64,000 nucleotides of DNA from Anaerobiospirillum sp. NML120449 (GCF_023051105.1 NZ_JALKIL010000006.1:99654-163653), one strand, 5' to 3'. Positions 1 to 9,265 are shown, numbered from the stretch's first letter. Numbers and translations: made by a program. Notes: generated by a model from the sequence alone, not told the origin.

Positions 1-5
1 TACTA

Positions 6-923
6 ATGCTTAAGCTGTCAGCTCTGGCAGGTGCTCTTGCCGGAATTATGATGGCTGCCTGCGTTCAGGCTGCCGGTACAGAAGCTGCCAACACTCCTGC
101 AGAAGTGCCAGCTCCCGTAAGTGAGGGGGTTACAAATAAGGAGTATAAGAAAGGACCGGTTATCAAGGTTGCATCCTACAATATAGCTGCAGCCCGTGTT
201 TCCTCTCTTAACAGTGTTGCCATGGCCATTAAGGCCATTGATGCTGATGTTATTGCCTTAAATGAGGTGGATAACAAAACAGCTCGTGCCGGTGGCGTTG
301 ACCAGGCCAAATACATAGCTGAGAAGCTTGGTTTGCAGTATGCCTTTGGTCCAGCCATAGATTTTGAGGGCGGCAAATACGGTATTGCCGTATTGAGCCG
401 TTATCCCATTACCAGTTACGAGGTAGTCAATCTCCCTCAGGGGGAGCCTGGGGTTGATGAGGATCGTGTAGTTCTGGCTGTTGAAATTAACCACGAGAAG
501 TTTGATACCCCGGTGGTAATTCTCAATACCCATCTGGATTACAAAGAGGATCATGTGCTGCAGAGAAAGCAGATTGCCACCATCAATGATATTGCTGTGG
601 CCAACGTTTCTCTCAAGCAGATCAGAGATGTGACTACCAAGGTCAAAATCCTGATGGGCGATTTCAACGATACCGGCAACAGTGACAACATTGCCGAGCT
701 GTCACGTTACTGGGACCTGGTAACTCTTCAGGACCGCTACAGAATGCGTACCTGGCCTTCTGCCAACCCTATGGCCGACCTTGACCATATCTTTACCTCC
801 CGTGGTCAGCGCTGGACTCTTAAGAGCCTTACCATCCCTAAAGGAAAGGAAATGGGCATCGACTGGGCCAGTGTCTCAGACCATCTGCCTGTGATCGCTG
901 TCATGACGCTGTATGAGCGCTAG
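6..923 (+). CDS. Exported endonuclease/exonuclease/phosphatase (EEP) family protein
   Basis: A 305-residue protein of the EEP fold, which includes metal-dependent phosphodiesterases and nucleases of the DNase I/sphingomyelinase type. The N-terminus is a hydrophobic signal sequence; MAAC with Cys19 resembles a lipobox, so it may be a lipoprotein, or be cleaved near VQA. The EEP motifs appear in order: SYNIAAA near residue 58, LNEVD with the metal-binding Glu near 88, LNTHLDY near 178, MGDFND near 220, and the catalytic SDHLP pair Asp-His near 292. It therefore most likely acts in the envelope or periplasm as a Mg-dependent phosphohydrolase; the substrate cannot be told. The start lies five bases from the window edge, so its ribosome binding site is not visible and a longer N-terminus cannot be excluded. 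A terminator follows about 80 bases downstream. Confidence 0.85.
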   Translation: MLKLSALAGALAGIMMAACVQAAGTEAANTPAEVPAPVSEGVTNKEYKKGPVIKVASYNIAAARVSSLNSVAMAIKAIDADVIALNEVDNKTARAGGVDQAKYIAEKLGLQYAFGPAIDFEGGKYGIAVLSRYPITSYEVVNLPQGEPGVDEDRVVLAVEINHEKFDTPVVILNTHLDYKEDHVLQRKQIATINDIAVANVSLKQIRDVTTKVKILMGDFNDTGNSDNIAELSRYWDLVTLQDRYRMRTWPSANPMADLDHIFTSRGQRWTLKSLTIPKGKEMGIDWASVSDHLPVIAVMTLYER

Positions 924-1005
924 GAAAAGTCCAGGAAAAAATCTATATAATTGGTTGCGCAAAACTCACACAAGTGATTTTGCAAACTACTCACTAATCT
1001 ATATT

Positions 1006-1033
1006 AAGGCGGGTCTGAGGATTCGCCTTTTTA
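1006..1033 (+). terminator. Intrinsic terminator after the EEP gene
   Basis: AAGGCG at 1006-1011 pairs with CGCCTT at 1024-1029 and is followed by a short T run. It lies 83 bases after the stop codon of the EEP gene. Confidence 0.6.
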
Positions 1034-1198
1034 GTTTGTGCCCTGCATGTAGCGGCATTGGGCCCCAGGTAGGTCCCGCTTTGCCAGCACTCACACTATG
1101 TCAGCAAACCAGGTTGTGTGGCATATTGCCCTGTCTGTCTTCATGCAGCACTCAGCTCCGGCTGGCTCTGAATCCGACTCAACAGTTTCATATCTGTC

Positions 1199-1368
1199 AC
1201 GCCTTGCAGAGTAGGACCATGCTTCCTGACTTGAGCACGCCTTGCAGAGAAAGAGCATGCTTCCTGACTTGAGCACGCCTTGCAGAGAAAGACCATGCTT
1301 CCTGATTTGGGCCCGCCTTGCAGAGAAAGACCATGCTTCCTGATTCGGGCCGCCTTGCAGAGTAAGAC
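1199..1368. repeat. 38-bp tandem repeat, four copies plus partial
   Basis: Four consecutive 38-bp units start at 1199, 1237, 1275 and 1313, and an 18-base partial unit follows at 1351. Units differ at a few positions; each holds a CCTTGCAGAG core and CATGCTTCCTGA. Open frames across it on either strand are repeat artefacts. The rest of 924-2093 holds the terminator, one hairpin and a possible -10 box but no recognisable gene. Confidence 0.9.
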
Positions 1369-1689
1369 AGCTCTTTCGTGACCGTGGCCCTGGCCCTTTG
1401 TTATCAGTTCGTGCCTGACCGCATTTGGTGGCGTTACTATGACCATACGGCCATGCCTGCTCCATCTGAGTCTTTTTTCATGCACTGACTCATGGCTGTG
1501 GCCATCAGGCGTGGCCAGGAGCAGTGGCCTGGGATTTTCTCAAGTGCGAGGACAGCTGTGATTGATTAAGGGGAGTTTTTGAATGCGATATGGAGGGGAC
1601 TGTGCAGCCGACAGCAGGGGGTTACGCGTTTGGCTGAGGGCTGGAATGTGCCTGGGGAATGAGTGCATAGATAATGAATTTTTCGTCTT

Positions 1690-1711
1690 AAAGCCCATAT
1701 ATACGGGCTTT
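1690..1711. other. Hairpin AAAGCCC/GGGCTTT
   Basis: A perfect 7-bp inverted repeat with an 8-base AT-rich loop in the accD upstream region. No T run follows on the plus strand. On the minus strand it runs into TTAAGACGAAAAA, so it is not a convincing terminator either way. Confidence 0.45.
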
Positions 1712-1746
1712 GATGCGATGCTGGTGAGATTTGGTTAACTTTGTAT

Positions 1747-1752
1747 TATAAT
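1747..1752 (+). promoter_or_regulatory. Possible -10 box (TATAAT) upstream of accD
   Basis: A perfect TATAAT in an AT-rich patch about 340 bases before accD. No good -35 box sits 16-18 bases upstream; TGGTGA at 1722 is 19 bases away. This is a weak prediction. Confidence 0.3.
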
Positions 1753-2093
1753 TACAGGTCGCTGTGCTGGACCGAACCGTGTTTTATGGGGATTGTTCAG
1801 CATACATTCAGTCAGTCTGAACATCAGATTCATCACCTGCCCATGCGCTGTGTAGAGACCTCGTCAGGTCCTGAGGCCGGGCGGACAGCTTTCCGGGGAT
1901 AGACAGAAGATGTTCTGTCATATGCTTTAACTGTCTTGCACGGGCATGCCTGAGCATGCCAGTAAGTGCTCCATGCTTCATGCCCGATATGCTGGTATCT
2001 GCAGCTTATGTATGGCCCTGCACGAGAGATGGGAGCCATGCCCTGCGCTACGCTGATGACTGGGACGTGTCCAATAACTGAGGGTGCATTTTT

Positions 2094-3179
2094 ATGAGCT
2101 GGATTGATGATATTGCTAAGAAGTTTACCAAGAGTGAAAACAGCAAGCATGAAATCCCAGAAGGCGTATGGACCAAGTGTGAGTCCTGCGAGCAGGTCTT
2201 ATACCGTTCTGAGTTAGAGCGCAATCTCAATGTGTGCCCAAAGTGTGGCCATCATATGCGTCTTAAGGCCCGCAAACGCCTTGAATCTTTCCTTGATGCT
2301 GACCGCCGTGAAGAGCTGGGTGCCGATTTTGAGCCTAAGGATGCTCTGCGCTTTAAGGACCTCAAACGTTATAAGGACCGTTATACCAGCGCTCAGAAGA
2401 GCACTGGTGAAAAGGACGCTCTGGTAGTGCTCAAGGGCACTCTCAAGGGTATTCCAGTAGTTGCCTGTGCCTTTGAGTTCGGATTCATGGCAGGTTCCAT
2501 GGGTTCTGTAGTAGGTGCCCGTTTCTGTCTGGCTGCCCAGGAGTGTCTCAAAGAAGGCCGTGCCCTGGTATGTTTCTCCACATCAGGTGGTGCACGTATG
2601 CAGGAGTCTCTGCTCTCCCTGATGCAGATGGCAAAGACCTCAGCTGTACTTGCCAAGATGTCTGACGCCCACCTGCCTTTTATCAGCGTTATGTCTGACC
2701 CTACCATGGGCGGTGTGTCTGCATCCCTGGCCATGCTTGGTGACGTTAATATTGCCGAGCCTAATGCCCTGATTGGCTTTGCCGGTCCTCGTGTTATTGA
2801 GCAGACCGTACGCGAAAAGCTCCCTGAGGGCTTCCAGCATGCTGAATTTCTGCTTGAAAAAGGCGCTATTGACATGATCGTTGCCCGTCACAATATGCGT
2901 GACGAGATTGCCGAGCTCATTTCCAAGATGATGGGTTATGAGAACGCAGGTTCAGGCTACAGCAAGGCCGGTTCTGCAGCCCAGGAGAGTGGTGCAGCAC
3001 TGCCTGTCGAACTCAATGCCGACGAGGTTAAGACCACCAGCCGCCGTCGCCGCGCCCGCAGCGAGGAAGAAACCCGTGCCGGTGAAGAGGCCGCTCAGGC
3101 CATTGCCGCTGCCGAAGAGGAAAAGCAGGACGGCAAGCAGGCTAAAGGCTCATCCCGTCGTATCGGCTTCAAGAAATAA
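2094..3179 (+). CDS. accD: Acetyl-CoA carboxylase carboxyltransferase subunit beta
   Basis: Beta subunit of the carboxyltransferase that, with AccA, moves the carboxyl group from carboxybiotin to acetyl-CoA to make malonyl-CoA, the first step of fatty acid synthesis. The four-cysteine zinc ribbon is visible at Cys29, Cys32, Cys48 and Cys51, followed by the crotonase-like body with the SGGARMQES segment and [21 protein letters not shown]. The start has GAGGG nine bases upstream. At 361 residues it is about 55 longer than the E. coli protein. The excess is a charged tail rich in Ala, Arg and Glu (about residues 300-361), which looks non-catalytic. folC follows, as in many gammaproteobacteria, but a terminator separates them here. 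Confidence 0.97.
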   Translation: MSWIDDIAKKFTKSENSKHEIPEGVWTKCESCEQVLYRSELERNLNVCPKCGHHMRLKARKRLESFLDADRREELGADFEPKDALRFKDLKRYKDRYTSAQKSTGEKDALVVLKGTLKGIPVVACAFEFGFMAGSMGSVVGARFCLAAQECLKEGRALVCFSTSGGARMQESLLSLMQMAKTSAVLAKMSDAHLPFISVMSDPTMGGVSASLAMLGDVNIAEPNALIGFAGPRVIEQTVREKLPEGFQHAEFLLEKGAIDMIVARHNMRDEIAELISKMMGYENAGSGYSKAGSAAQESGAALPVELNADEVKTTSRRRRARSEEETRAGEEAAQAIAAAEEEKQDGKQAKGSSRRIGFKK

Positions 3180-3263
3180 TTCACTTTTTTCTGACTGAAG
3201 TACTGAAAATCCCGTACTGCAGCACAAACAAAGGAGCTGCCTCACATTTGAGGAGCTCCAGAC

Positions 3264-3303
3264 AAAAAAAGGAGTCGCCCTGACAGGCGGCTCCTTTTTT
3301 TCC
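3264..3303 (+). terminator. Intrinsic terminator after accD
   Basis: GGAGTCGCC at 3271-3279 and GGCGGCTCC at 3286-3294 form a 9-bp stem with one G-T pair, followed by a run of T. A matching A run precedes the stem, so it could act in both directions. Confidence 0.85.
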
Positions 3304-3399
3304 ATCAGGACTTTAACAGCATGATTTGCTGCTGCATAACCCTGATGCAGGCCTGCAATTCTGGCTGACATCTGCAATATGCCGCACCTGCAGGTGCCA

Positions 3400-3463
3400 C
3401 AGCAAAATGCCTCAGCCCCAGCTTCCGCTGCAGCAGCCGCAGCAAAATGCCTCAGCCCCAGCT
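3400..3463. repeat. Two-copy 24-bp direct repeat
   Basis: An identical 24-base sequence (CAGCAAAATGCC onward) occurs at 3400-3423 and 3440-3463, with a period of 40. Nothing else recognisable lies in the 3304-3755 spacer. Confidence 0.7.
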
Positions 3464-3755
3464 GACGCCGCCGCTGTAACACATGCTGCAGGGCGTAAGA
3501 ACAGCAGGGGCGACTGCATGAGTGGCAGGTATGGTGACTGCCGGGCTGGGTGCTGCAGGCTCTGCCGGGGGCTTATACAGGCTTAATGTGATAATAAGAT
3601 GTACTTAACATGCAGCTGCAGATTCATTAACCTGATTTAGGTATGATGTGCTTTTGACCGTTGTGTTCTTACAGGGCTGAAAGAGCGATGGCTGAGACTG
3701 GCAGGAGTATGCCTGAAAGGTAATACGGCCATTAAGATCAATTTGAGGTTTGATT

Positions 3756-5417
3756 ATGAGCGTAACTGAGACCATTGGCGGAGATGCCGTTGAGCGCGAT
3801 GACAGCGCACTGATGGCTGAGCTGGCCAGAGCCCGTGATGAGGGTCGTAACTGGACTGTGGAGAGCTGGGAGCAGTATCTTAACGCCATCAATCCCAACC
3901 ACATGACCCTGGGCCTTGACCGTATCAGGGAAGTAGCCTTCCGTCTGCACATGTTTGAGGATCTGGTAAATAACGGAACCTATATCGTTACCGTTGCCGG
4001 AACCAATGGTAAGGGCTCTACCTGTGCTCTGATTGCTCAGGCCATGAGTAATCAGGGAGTAAACGTAGGTCTTTTTACCTCACCGCATCTCATTTCCTTT
4101 AATGAGCGCATGCAGATCAATGGTAAAAATATCGACAACAGTCTGTTATCGCTCTGTCTTTCCGAGGTGGTTGCAGCCCAGTATCCTGACTGTGACCTGC
4201 AAGGCGTAATTGTTCCTGATCCTGAAAAGTTCAGCACCGAGTTCAACTCTGATGACTTTGAGGAAGACAGCTCAATGAGCGACGATGAGCGTCTCATGGC
4301 TATTGCTGAGCTCAATCACGCTACCAGAGCCCAGGAGGACGGTGCGCCAGAGCTGATGGCCAAAAAACGTCCTTTTAAGGATGCTGTGGTACTGCTAAGT
4401 TATTTTGAGCTGGTAACTCTGGCTGCAGTACGTGCCTTTATGCGCAGCGGCTGTGAGCTGCTGGTGCTGGAGACTGGTCTGGGCGGGCGCCTTGATGCCG
4501 TTAATGTCTTCTACAATGATATTGCCGTGATTACCTCCATAGGCATGGATCATGTGAAGATTCTGGGCAATACCAGCAAGGAAATTGCCTTTGAAAAGGC
4601 CGGCATTATCAAGCCTTATGGTGAGGTGGTAATTGGCCGCAATATGGACGAGGCTGCACGTCAGGAAATACTGCGCGTAGCCAAAATCAGAGATGCCCGT
4701 AACTGGCCTGAGGACTTTGCTTTCAAGGTGGACCTGGTGCCACGTTCCGAGCCTGACCCTCGTGTTGCTGAGCTTGAAAAGCAGGGACGCAGAGTTCCAG
4801 ATGAGCTCAAATACGATATCTGTTACCAGGACAGAACTGTAAGCTTTGCGCTGTACTTCCCATATCCTAAGGTCCCACTCAGCTGCGCAGGTCTGGCACT
4901 CAATGTCATATTCAAGCTCAATGACTCCCTGGGCTTCAAGAACGACTACGACAATCTCAGTGCTATCGAGCGTGCCGTGGCTACGGTATCTCTGCCAGGA
5001 CGTATGCAGAAAGTTGCATCGCAGCCTGCTGTTTATCTGGATGTCGCCCATAACGTTCCAGCTGCTGAGCACCTGTGTCGCAATCTTGATTCCTATGCCG
5101 GTACCTGTGGACGTCGTATCGCGGTAGCAGGCATGCTCAAGGACAAGGATGTTGAGGGCGTGCTTAATGTGCTCAAGGACAGCTTTGATGCCTTCTATGT
5201 AACCACCCTGCATACCGAGCGCGGTGAGAGCAAGGAGCGCCTTGGTGAATGGCTCAACAGCAACACCGATAAAGAGCGCGTAACTGTACGAACCTTTGAT
5301 GACACGGCATCAGCTCTTGATGCTGCCCGCAGCGATGCCGGACCTGACGACACCATTGTGGTTCTGGGCTCCTTTGTCACCGTAAGCGAGGCAGCACGTC
5401 ATCTGAACGTGCTCTAG
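3756..5417 (+). CDS. folC: Bifunctional dihydrofolate synthase / folylpolyglutamate synthase
   Basis: Mur-ligase-like cytoplasmic enzyme that adds glutamate to dihydropteroate and to folates. The P-loop GTNGKGST is at residues 82-89. Other family signatures are SPHL with NERMQING, LVLETGLGGRLDAVN, ITSIGMDHVKILG with EKAGI, the LPGRMQ motif and the C-terminal DVAHNVPAAEH. I place the start at ATG 3756 because TGAGG lies seven bases before it; an in-frame TTG at 3750 is possible but worse placed. At 553 residues it exceeds the E. coli enzyme (422). Roughly residues 142-212 form an acidic insertion between the conserved LSLCLSEVVAAQ and YFELVTLAA segments, with further length in the linker before the C-terminal domain. 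Confidence 0.95.
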   Translation: MSVTETIGGDAVERDDSALMAELARARDEGRNWTVESWEQYLNAINPNHMTLGLDRIREVAFRLHMFEDLVNNGTYIVTVAGTNGKGSTCALIAQAMSNQGVNVGLFTSPHLISFNERMQINGKNIDNSLLSLCLSEVVAAQYPDCDLQGVIVPDPEKFSTEFNSDDFEEDSSMSDDERLMAIAELNHATRAQEDGAPELMAKKRPFKDAVVLLSYFELVTLAAVRAFMRSGCELLVLETGLGGRLDAVNVFYNDIAVITSIGMDHVKILGNTSKEIAFEKAGIIKPYGEVVIGRNMDEAARQEILRVAKIRDARNWPEDFAFKVDLVPRSEPDPRVAELEKQGRRVPDELKYDICYQDRTVSFALYFPYPKVPLSCAGLALNVIFKLNDSLGFKNDYDNLSAIERAVATVSLPGRMQKVASQPAVYLDVAHNVPAAEHLCRNLDSYAGTCGRRIAVAGMLKDKDVEGVLNVLKDSFDAFYVTTLHTERGESKERLGEWLNSNTDKERVTVRTFDDTASALDAARSDAGPDDTIVVLGSFVTVSEAARHLNVL

Positions 5418-5425
5418 CCTGCGGC

Positions 5426-5580
5426 TGCACCATACGTGCAGGGCATAACAGAGCTGCACCATACGTGCGGACTACACCAGACCTGCACCATACGTGCGGT
5501 CTACACCAGGGCTGCGCCATACGTGCAGGCCATACCAGGACTACACCAGGAATGGACCATGTGTGCAGGCCATACCATGA
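5426..5580. repeat. 29-bp tandem repeat after folC
   Basis: Near-identical 29-bp units with the core CTGCACCATACGTGC start at 5426, 5455, 5484 and 5513, then decay into one or two degenerate copies. The array begins nine bases after the folC stop codon. Confidence 0.85.
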
Positions 5581-5719
5581 CTGCAACCATCAGGCGTCGG
5601 CCAGCAGTCTGTCCTGGCATCATGTCCAGCCTGGTTGCAGCATAAGTCTGTATCATACGGTTGAATCATCACTGATGTACCTGATTTTCATGCCTCAGCA
5701 GCATTGAACATTTCAAACG

Positions 5720-5754
5720 GCCGGCGAGCTTATGCTTTGCTGGCTGTTTTGTTT
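5720..5754 (+). terminator. Probable terminator after folC
   Basis: GCCGGCGAGC pairs imperfectly (G-T pairs and a one-base bulge) with GCTTTGCTGGC across a TTAT loop, followed by TGTTTTGTTT. It lies about 300 bases after folC, beyond the tandem repeats. Confidence 0.55.
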
Positions 5755-6090
5755 CCGGGCACTGGTACAGGCAAGGCAGCAGGCAGTTAACGCCAGTCAG
5801 CCGCAGGAGCCATTAAGCTGACAGTCATCAGGCACCAGTCAGCAGTCAGCCGGGCGGCTTTCACTGGTAGAAAAATGCAGTACTGACAATAGCGGGGCGG
5901 TAAATTGATGCTTGCTTACTGGCAGCTCAGCCGTAAACAGTGCATTAGTTCTTTGGTAGCCAATGGCCATGAAAATCAGTGTACAATGGGCTCAGTCCGG
6001 CACCTGACTCAAAGGATTACAGCCGGCAGAACACAAGTCACCGGCCTTTAAGTCCATGGGCCAGTGCCAAGAGACGGAGCAGAGTTTTTC

Positions 6091-6948
6091 ATGGCTGTCA
6101 GCAATACCTTAAGAAACCGCCTGGTGGGCTTTGGCATAGTAGCCTCTTCCATTTTGATCATACTGCCTTTAATTCTTTCCAAGGATATGATCACCAAGAG
6201 AACTCCTGATGCCATTGCTGTAAATGGCAATGGAGCCGTAGTCAATGAAAAAGGTGAGCTTGCCTACAAGGACCAGGCCGATCTGAACCTGGCACTTAAT
6301 GTAAACTCAGATCGCGGTACTCTGCAGCTTGCCGGTGAGCAGAAGAATCCTGCTCCAGACCTCAATGACGGACCGGTTACAGCAGGTCAGGACAATGGCG
6401 TTGAAATGCTTGAGTTTTCCCGTCCTGAAACCAGTCCTTCAGGTGAAATTCTTACCAGCAATCGTGCTCCTGCAGCCGCCCCGTCAGGTCAGGCTGTTCA
6501 GTCCGGTGGTACTGAAATTCTGACCCCGTCAAAGCCGGCTCAGAACGCTCAGACAGCTCAGAGCCAGCGCCCACAGGGCAATTCTCATGAGGTTCTGGTA
6601 TCTGACAGAAATCCTCCAAAGAAGGAAGTTAAGCCAGCTCCTGCACCAGCTCCCGCAAAGCCATCCCCTGGTCCTGGCTCCAATGATGAAGAGATCATTG
6701 CTGGCAGCCGTCCAGGCGAGCGCTTTGTCATTCAGGTTGGCGTATTCTCCAAGAAAGATAATGCCATGAAGGTGGTCAAAATACTTCAGGGTGACGGCAT
6801 TCCTGTCTATGCTGTCAGGGTCAATACCAATGGCCGTGAGCTCTTCCGTGTCTTTGGCGGTCGATCCAACAACAGAAATGACCTGAACACTCTGGTAGAG
6901 CGCGTAAACCGCCTGTGCGGCACCAAATCAAAGATTGTTCCTAACTGA
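6091..6948 (+). CDS. dedD: SPOR-domain cell division protein, DedD-like
   Basis: A 285-residue protein with a short cytoplasmic N-terminus (NRLVG motif), one membrane segment (about residues 13-30), a long Pro/Ala/Gln-rich periplasmic linker, and a C-terminal SPOR domain (about 215-285) with FVIQVGVFS and the final RVFGGRS region. SPOR domains bind denuded peptidoglycan at the septum, so a role in cell division is expected. The position after accD and folC and the N-terminal NRLVG match DedD. I chose ATG 6091 rather than the in-frame GTG at 6064, because the protein then begins just before NRLVG as in the family and AGAG/GGAG lie at usable distances. Confidence 0.85.
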   Translation: MAVSNTLRNRLVGFGIVASSILIILPLILSKDMITKRTPDAIAVNGNGAVVNEKGELAYKDQADLNLALNVNSDRGTLQLAGEQKNPAPDLNDGPVTAGQDNGVEMLEFSRPETSPSGEILTSNRAPAAAPSGQAVQSGGTEILTPSKPAQNAQTAQSQRPQGNSHEVLVSDRNPPKKEVKPAPAPAPAKPSPGPGSNDEEIIAGSRPGERFVIQVGVFSKKDNAMKVVKILQGDGIPVYAVRVNTNGRELFRVFGGRSNNRNDLNTLVERVNRLCGTKSKIVPN

Positions 6949-7120
6949 TGCAGGCGCGCCGGCATCAATGCCAGCACCCATGCCAGCACGCATGGCTGTT
7001 ACCATGCCAGCAGGCATGCCTGCTGCCATGCAATGCACTCAGGCGTAGCCGCATCTGCTATACCGGCCAGTCATGAATGTGCCCGAAGCGGGCTTCATTT
7101 AGGCCGTCAGTACAAAATAC

Positions 7121-7166
7121 AAAAGCCTCTGAACCATAATCTGCGTTATGGTCCAGAGGCTTTTTT
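7121..7166 (+). terminator. Intrinsic terminator after dedD
   Basis: The stem GCCTCTGAACCATAA / TTATGGTCCAGAGGC (one mismatch) closes a six-base loop and is flanked by an A run and a T run. It is about 175 bases after the dedD stop. Confidence 0.9.
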
Positions 7167-7439
7167 CATTTATGTCCAATCTTAAGATGATGTATCAGCC
7201 GCCTCTGTAGATTGCGCCATAAAACTGGTAATTCCTTGCCTGCGATGACGTCATGGCACTTGAAGAAGAGGCGTCGTCGGCCGTGGCATGGGAGGAAGAT
7301 GGGACAGGCCTGTTGAGCGATCAGCCGGGCGCATTTTCAGTAAACAAGCGCTGTTTGGAAAAGCAAGTGTTACTTCCAGCGGTCACTGTATCTGTATTTT
7401 TTTCAAAGAGCATTGAAGGAGGCCATAAGTCGTAGTTCT

Positions 7440-7735
7440 TTAGATCACATTGATGGTTTTTGCCATGAAATTACAGGCATAGCTTCAATAGCATTAATCA
7501 AAATTTCATGACTTCAGTGTTTAAATAAATTCTTATATAGATAGACTATATAAATGTGTTTTGGGGGCATTATTCTGGCCACTGTTTATAGAATTCGATT
7601 CCTGTCGCATAACAAAGTGAGTTTGCAGTAAGTAGCTTTACTGTCCATTAAATTAAAAAATAATTTAATATATAGTTGAACTTTCGTAACTTAAATGCTA
7701 AATTAGCTTGGAATTACAATGTAATGGCTGTGCTG
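7440..7735. other. AT-rich regulatory island before the MoxR/VWA cluster
   Basis: About 300 bases much richer in A and T than the surrounding DNA, without a convincing ORF. It contains runs such as TTAAATTAAAAAATAATTTA and a sigma70-like promoter near its right end. I read it as the control region of the MoxR cluster. H-NS-type binding would fit the composition but is inference. The 7167-7439 stretch holds only a doubtful 60-codon frame. Confidence 0.5.
7676..7704 (+). promoter_or_regulatory. Predicted sigma70 promoter for the MoxR/VWA cluster
   Basis: TTGAAC at 7676-7681 and TAAATT at 7699-7704 are separated by 17 bases within the AT-rich island. A transcript from here would have a leader of roughly 430 bases before the MoxR start. 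Confidence 0.45.
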
Positions 7736-7862
7736 TAATCATTTTGCCCTTATGTTCGCCTGGCCACATGGCAGTCTGGCCAGCTGGCCAGCAGGCTGCC
7801 CGGACACGTGGCTGCTCATTTTGCAGCAGTCCGCCGCAGGCCTCAGCGTTCCAGAACATGGC

Positions 7863-7904
7863 GCCGCTGCCGCTGCCGCTGCCGCTGCCGCTGCCGCTGC
7901 CGCT
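7863..7904. repeat. (GCCGCT)7 microsatellite
   Basis: Seven perfect copies of the hexamer lie in the leader between the predicted promoter and the MoxR gene. The Ala- or Leu-rich ORFs across it on both strands are artefacts. Copy number could vary by slippage and alter the leader. Confidence 0.9.
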
Positions 7905-8085
7905 GCAGGCGCTGCTGATTGCGTCTTATGCTGATGACATGGGAAAGGGCGGGACATACTGACAGCTGTGCATCTGTTGCAGGGAGCTTTGACAAAAAGC
8001 ACTCTGTACTGACAGAGTATTTCAGACCGTATCAGAATTAAGAAATGATGCTGGTCAAGACAAACGACTTTTTCAACCCAACCTG

Positions 8086-8144
8086 AAAGGAGGACAGCGC
8101 TTCCTCGCCTGACTGCAGGCAGTGGAGCTGGGCGCTGAGTTTAT
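8086..8144 (+). promoter_or_regulatory. Hairpin-interrupted ribosome binding site of the MoxR gene
   Basis: A strong AAAGGAGG at 8086-8093 lies 51 bases before the start, too far for direct use. CAGCGC (8095-8100) can pair with GCGCTG (8132-8137), with an inner stem GCCTG/CAGGC (8107-8120). Folding this leaves one base after the Shine-Dalgarno plus seven before ATG, close to ideal spacing. The same arrangement with a different inner stem precedes the gene at 14776. Confidence 0.6.
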
Positions 8145-9248
8145 ATGAGCGACATTCTCAAACCATGTATGGAAGATCTGTATAAGGACGAGCTTGAGGC
8201 ACTGGCCTTTCATGACAAGGGTGAAAAGCCAGCAGGCTGGAGGCTCTCTCCAAAGTCACTGCGTACCTTTATTCTTGGTCAGAAGAAACCTCTTGAATAT
8301 GAAGGACGCTCCATAACCATTTCACAAAAGTTCTTTGGTAATGACTCTCTGGTAGAGCGCTGCATTGTGTCTCTGGCCAGCTCCCGTCCTCTGCTGCTTA
8401 TTGGCGAGCCTGGCACAGCCAAGTCCTTTTTAAGTGAGCTGCTCAGTGCCGGTATTTGCGGAAACAGCCGCAATACCATTCAGGGCAGTATTGGCCTGAC
8501 TGAGGACATGATTAAGTACTCATGGAACTATGCTCTGCTTATTGCCAAGGGCCCTGTTCCTGAGGCTCTGGTGCCTTCTCCGCTCTACACCGGCATGACT
8601 GAGGGTATCATCACCCGTTTTGAAGAAATCACCCGTGCTCCGCTGGAAATTCAGGACTCTCTGATTTCTGTACTGTCAGACAAGATTCTCTCTATTCCTG
8701 AGCTTAAGGATCAGCCTTTCATCATGGCTCAGCGTGGCTTTAACATCATCGCCACCGCCAATACCCGCGACAAGGGCGTAAATGAGATGTCCAGCGCTCT
8801 CAAGCGCCGCTTCAACTTCGAGACTGTACAGCCTATCAAGACCATTGATATGGAAATGTCAGTTATCCGTTCACAGGCATCCAAACTCTGCGCTGACATG
8901 AAGCCTGAGCTTTTTGATGACAGCTTCATCAGCATTCTGGCTTCAACCTTCCGTGATCTGCGTACCGGCACTTCCTCAGGCGGAGGCAAGTTTGACCGTC
9001 CTGATGCCGTGCTGTCTACAGCTGAGGCTGTTCAGGTCTATCAGCAGACCGTTGTTGACGCCCATTACTATCATGATGACGAGATCTCCATGAAGACTTT
9101 CGTCAACAACATCAAGTCAGCTGTAATCAAGGATAAGGAAGAGGACCTCAAGACTCTGAAGAACTATGTCAAGGTCATAGCCAAGTCAGAGGAGAAGAGC
9201 AATGACGAACTTTATCAGGAGTTTGCAAAGCAGGTAGCCAAGTGCTGA
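8145..9248 (+). CDS. yehL: MoxR-family AAA+ ATPase, YehL-like
   Basis: A 367-residue cytoplasmic AAA+ ATPase of the MoxR group, which typically works with VWA-domain partners in metal insertion or protein remodelling. Walker A is GEPGTAKS (residues 87-94). The Walker B position reads TRFEEITRA (about 157-165), with Glu-Glu instead of the usual Asp-Glu. Sensor 1 is IATANTRDKG (202-211), followed by the RRF arginine (221-223). Length and order with the next genes match E. coli yehL-yehM-yehP, so I use that name with moderate confidence. No Shine-Dalgarno lies at normal distance; the hairpin-bridged site upstream explains the start. The DUF5682-like gene begins 17 bases after the stop, so the two are surely cotranscribed. 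Confidence 0.85.
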   Translation: MSDILKPCMEDLYKDELEALAFHDKGEKPAGWRLSPKSLRTFILGQKKPLEYEGRSITISQKFFGNDSLVERCIVSLASSRPLLLIGEPGTAKSFLSELLSAGICGNSRNTIQGSIGLTEDMIKYSWNYALLIAKGPVPEALVPSPLYTGMTEGIITRFEEITRAPLEIQDSLISVLSDKILSIPELKDQPFIMAQRGFNIIATANTRDKGVNEMSSALKRRFNFETVQPIKTIDMEMSVIRSQASKLCADMKPELFDDSFISILASTFRDLRTGTSSGGGKFDRPDAVLSTAEAVQVYQQTVVDAHYYHDDEISMKTFVNNIKSAVIKDKEEDLKTLKNYVKVIAKSEEKSNDELYQEFAKQVAKC

Positions 9249-9265
9249 TTGAGGGGTGAACTGCA

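Noticed and set aside
1091..1485. Overlapping minus-strand frames of 114-124 codons
   Set aside because: They consist of translations of the 38-bp repeat in two frames (LQGGPKSGSM- and CKACSSQEA-type repeats) and show no protein-like conservation.
4395..5213. 272-codon minus-strand frame
   Set aside because: It lies entirely antisense to folC, whose frame has clear family motifs; it is a shadow of folC codon usage.
7253..7435. 60-codon plus-strand frame
   Set aside because: It has no ribosome binding site, unremarkable composition and no recognisable features; too weak to list as a gene.
7739..8002. Poly-Ala or poly-Leu frames on both strands
   Set aside because: They are produced by the (GCCGCT)7 tract and have no ribosome binding site.
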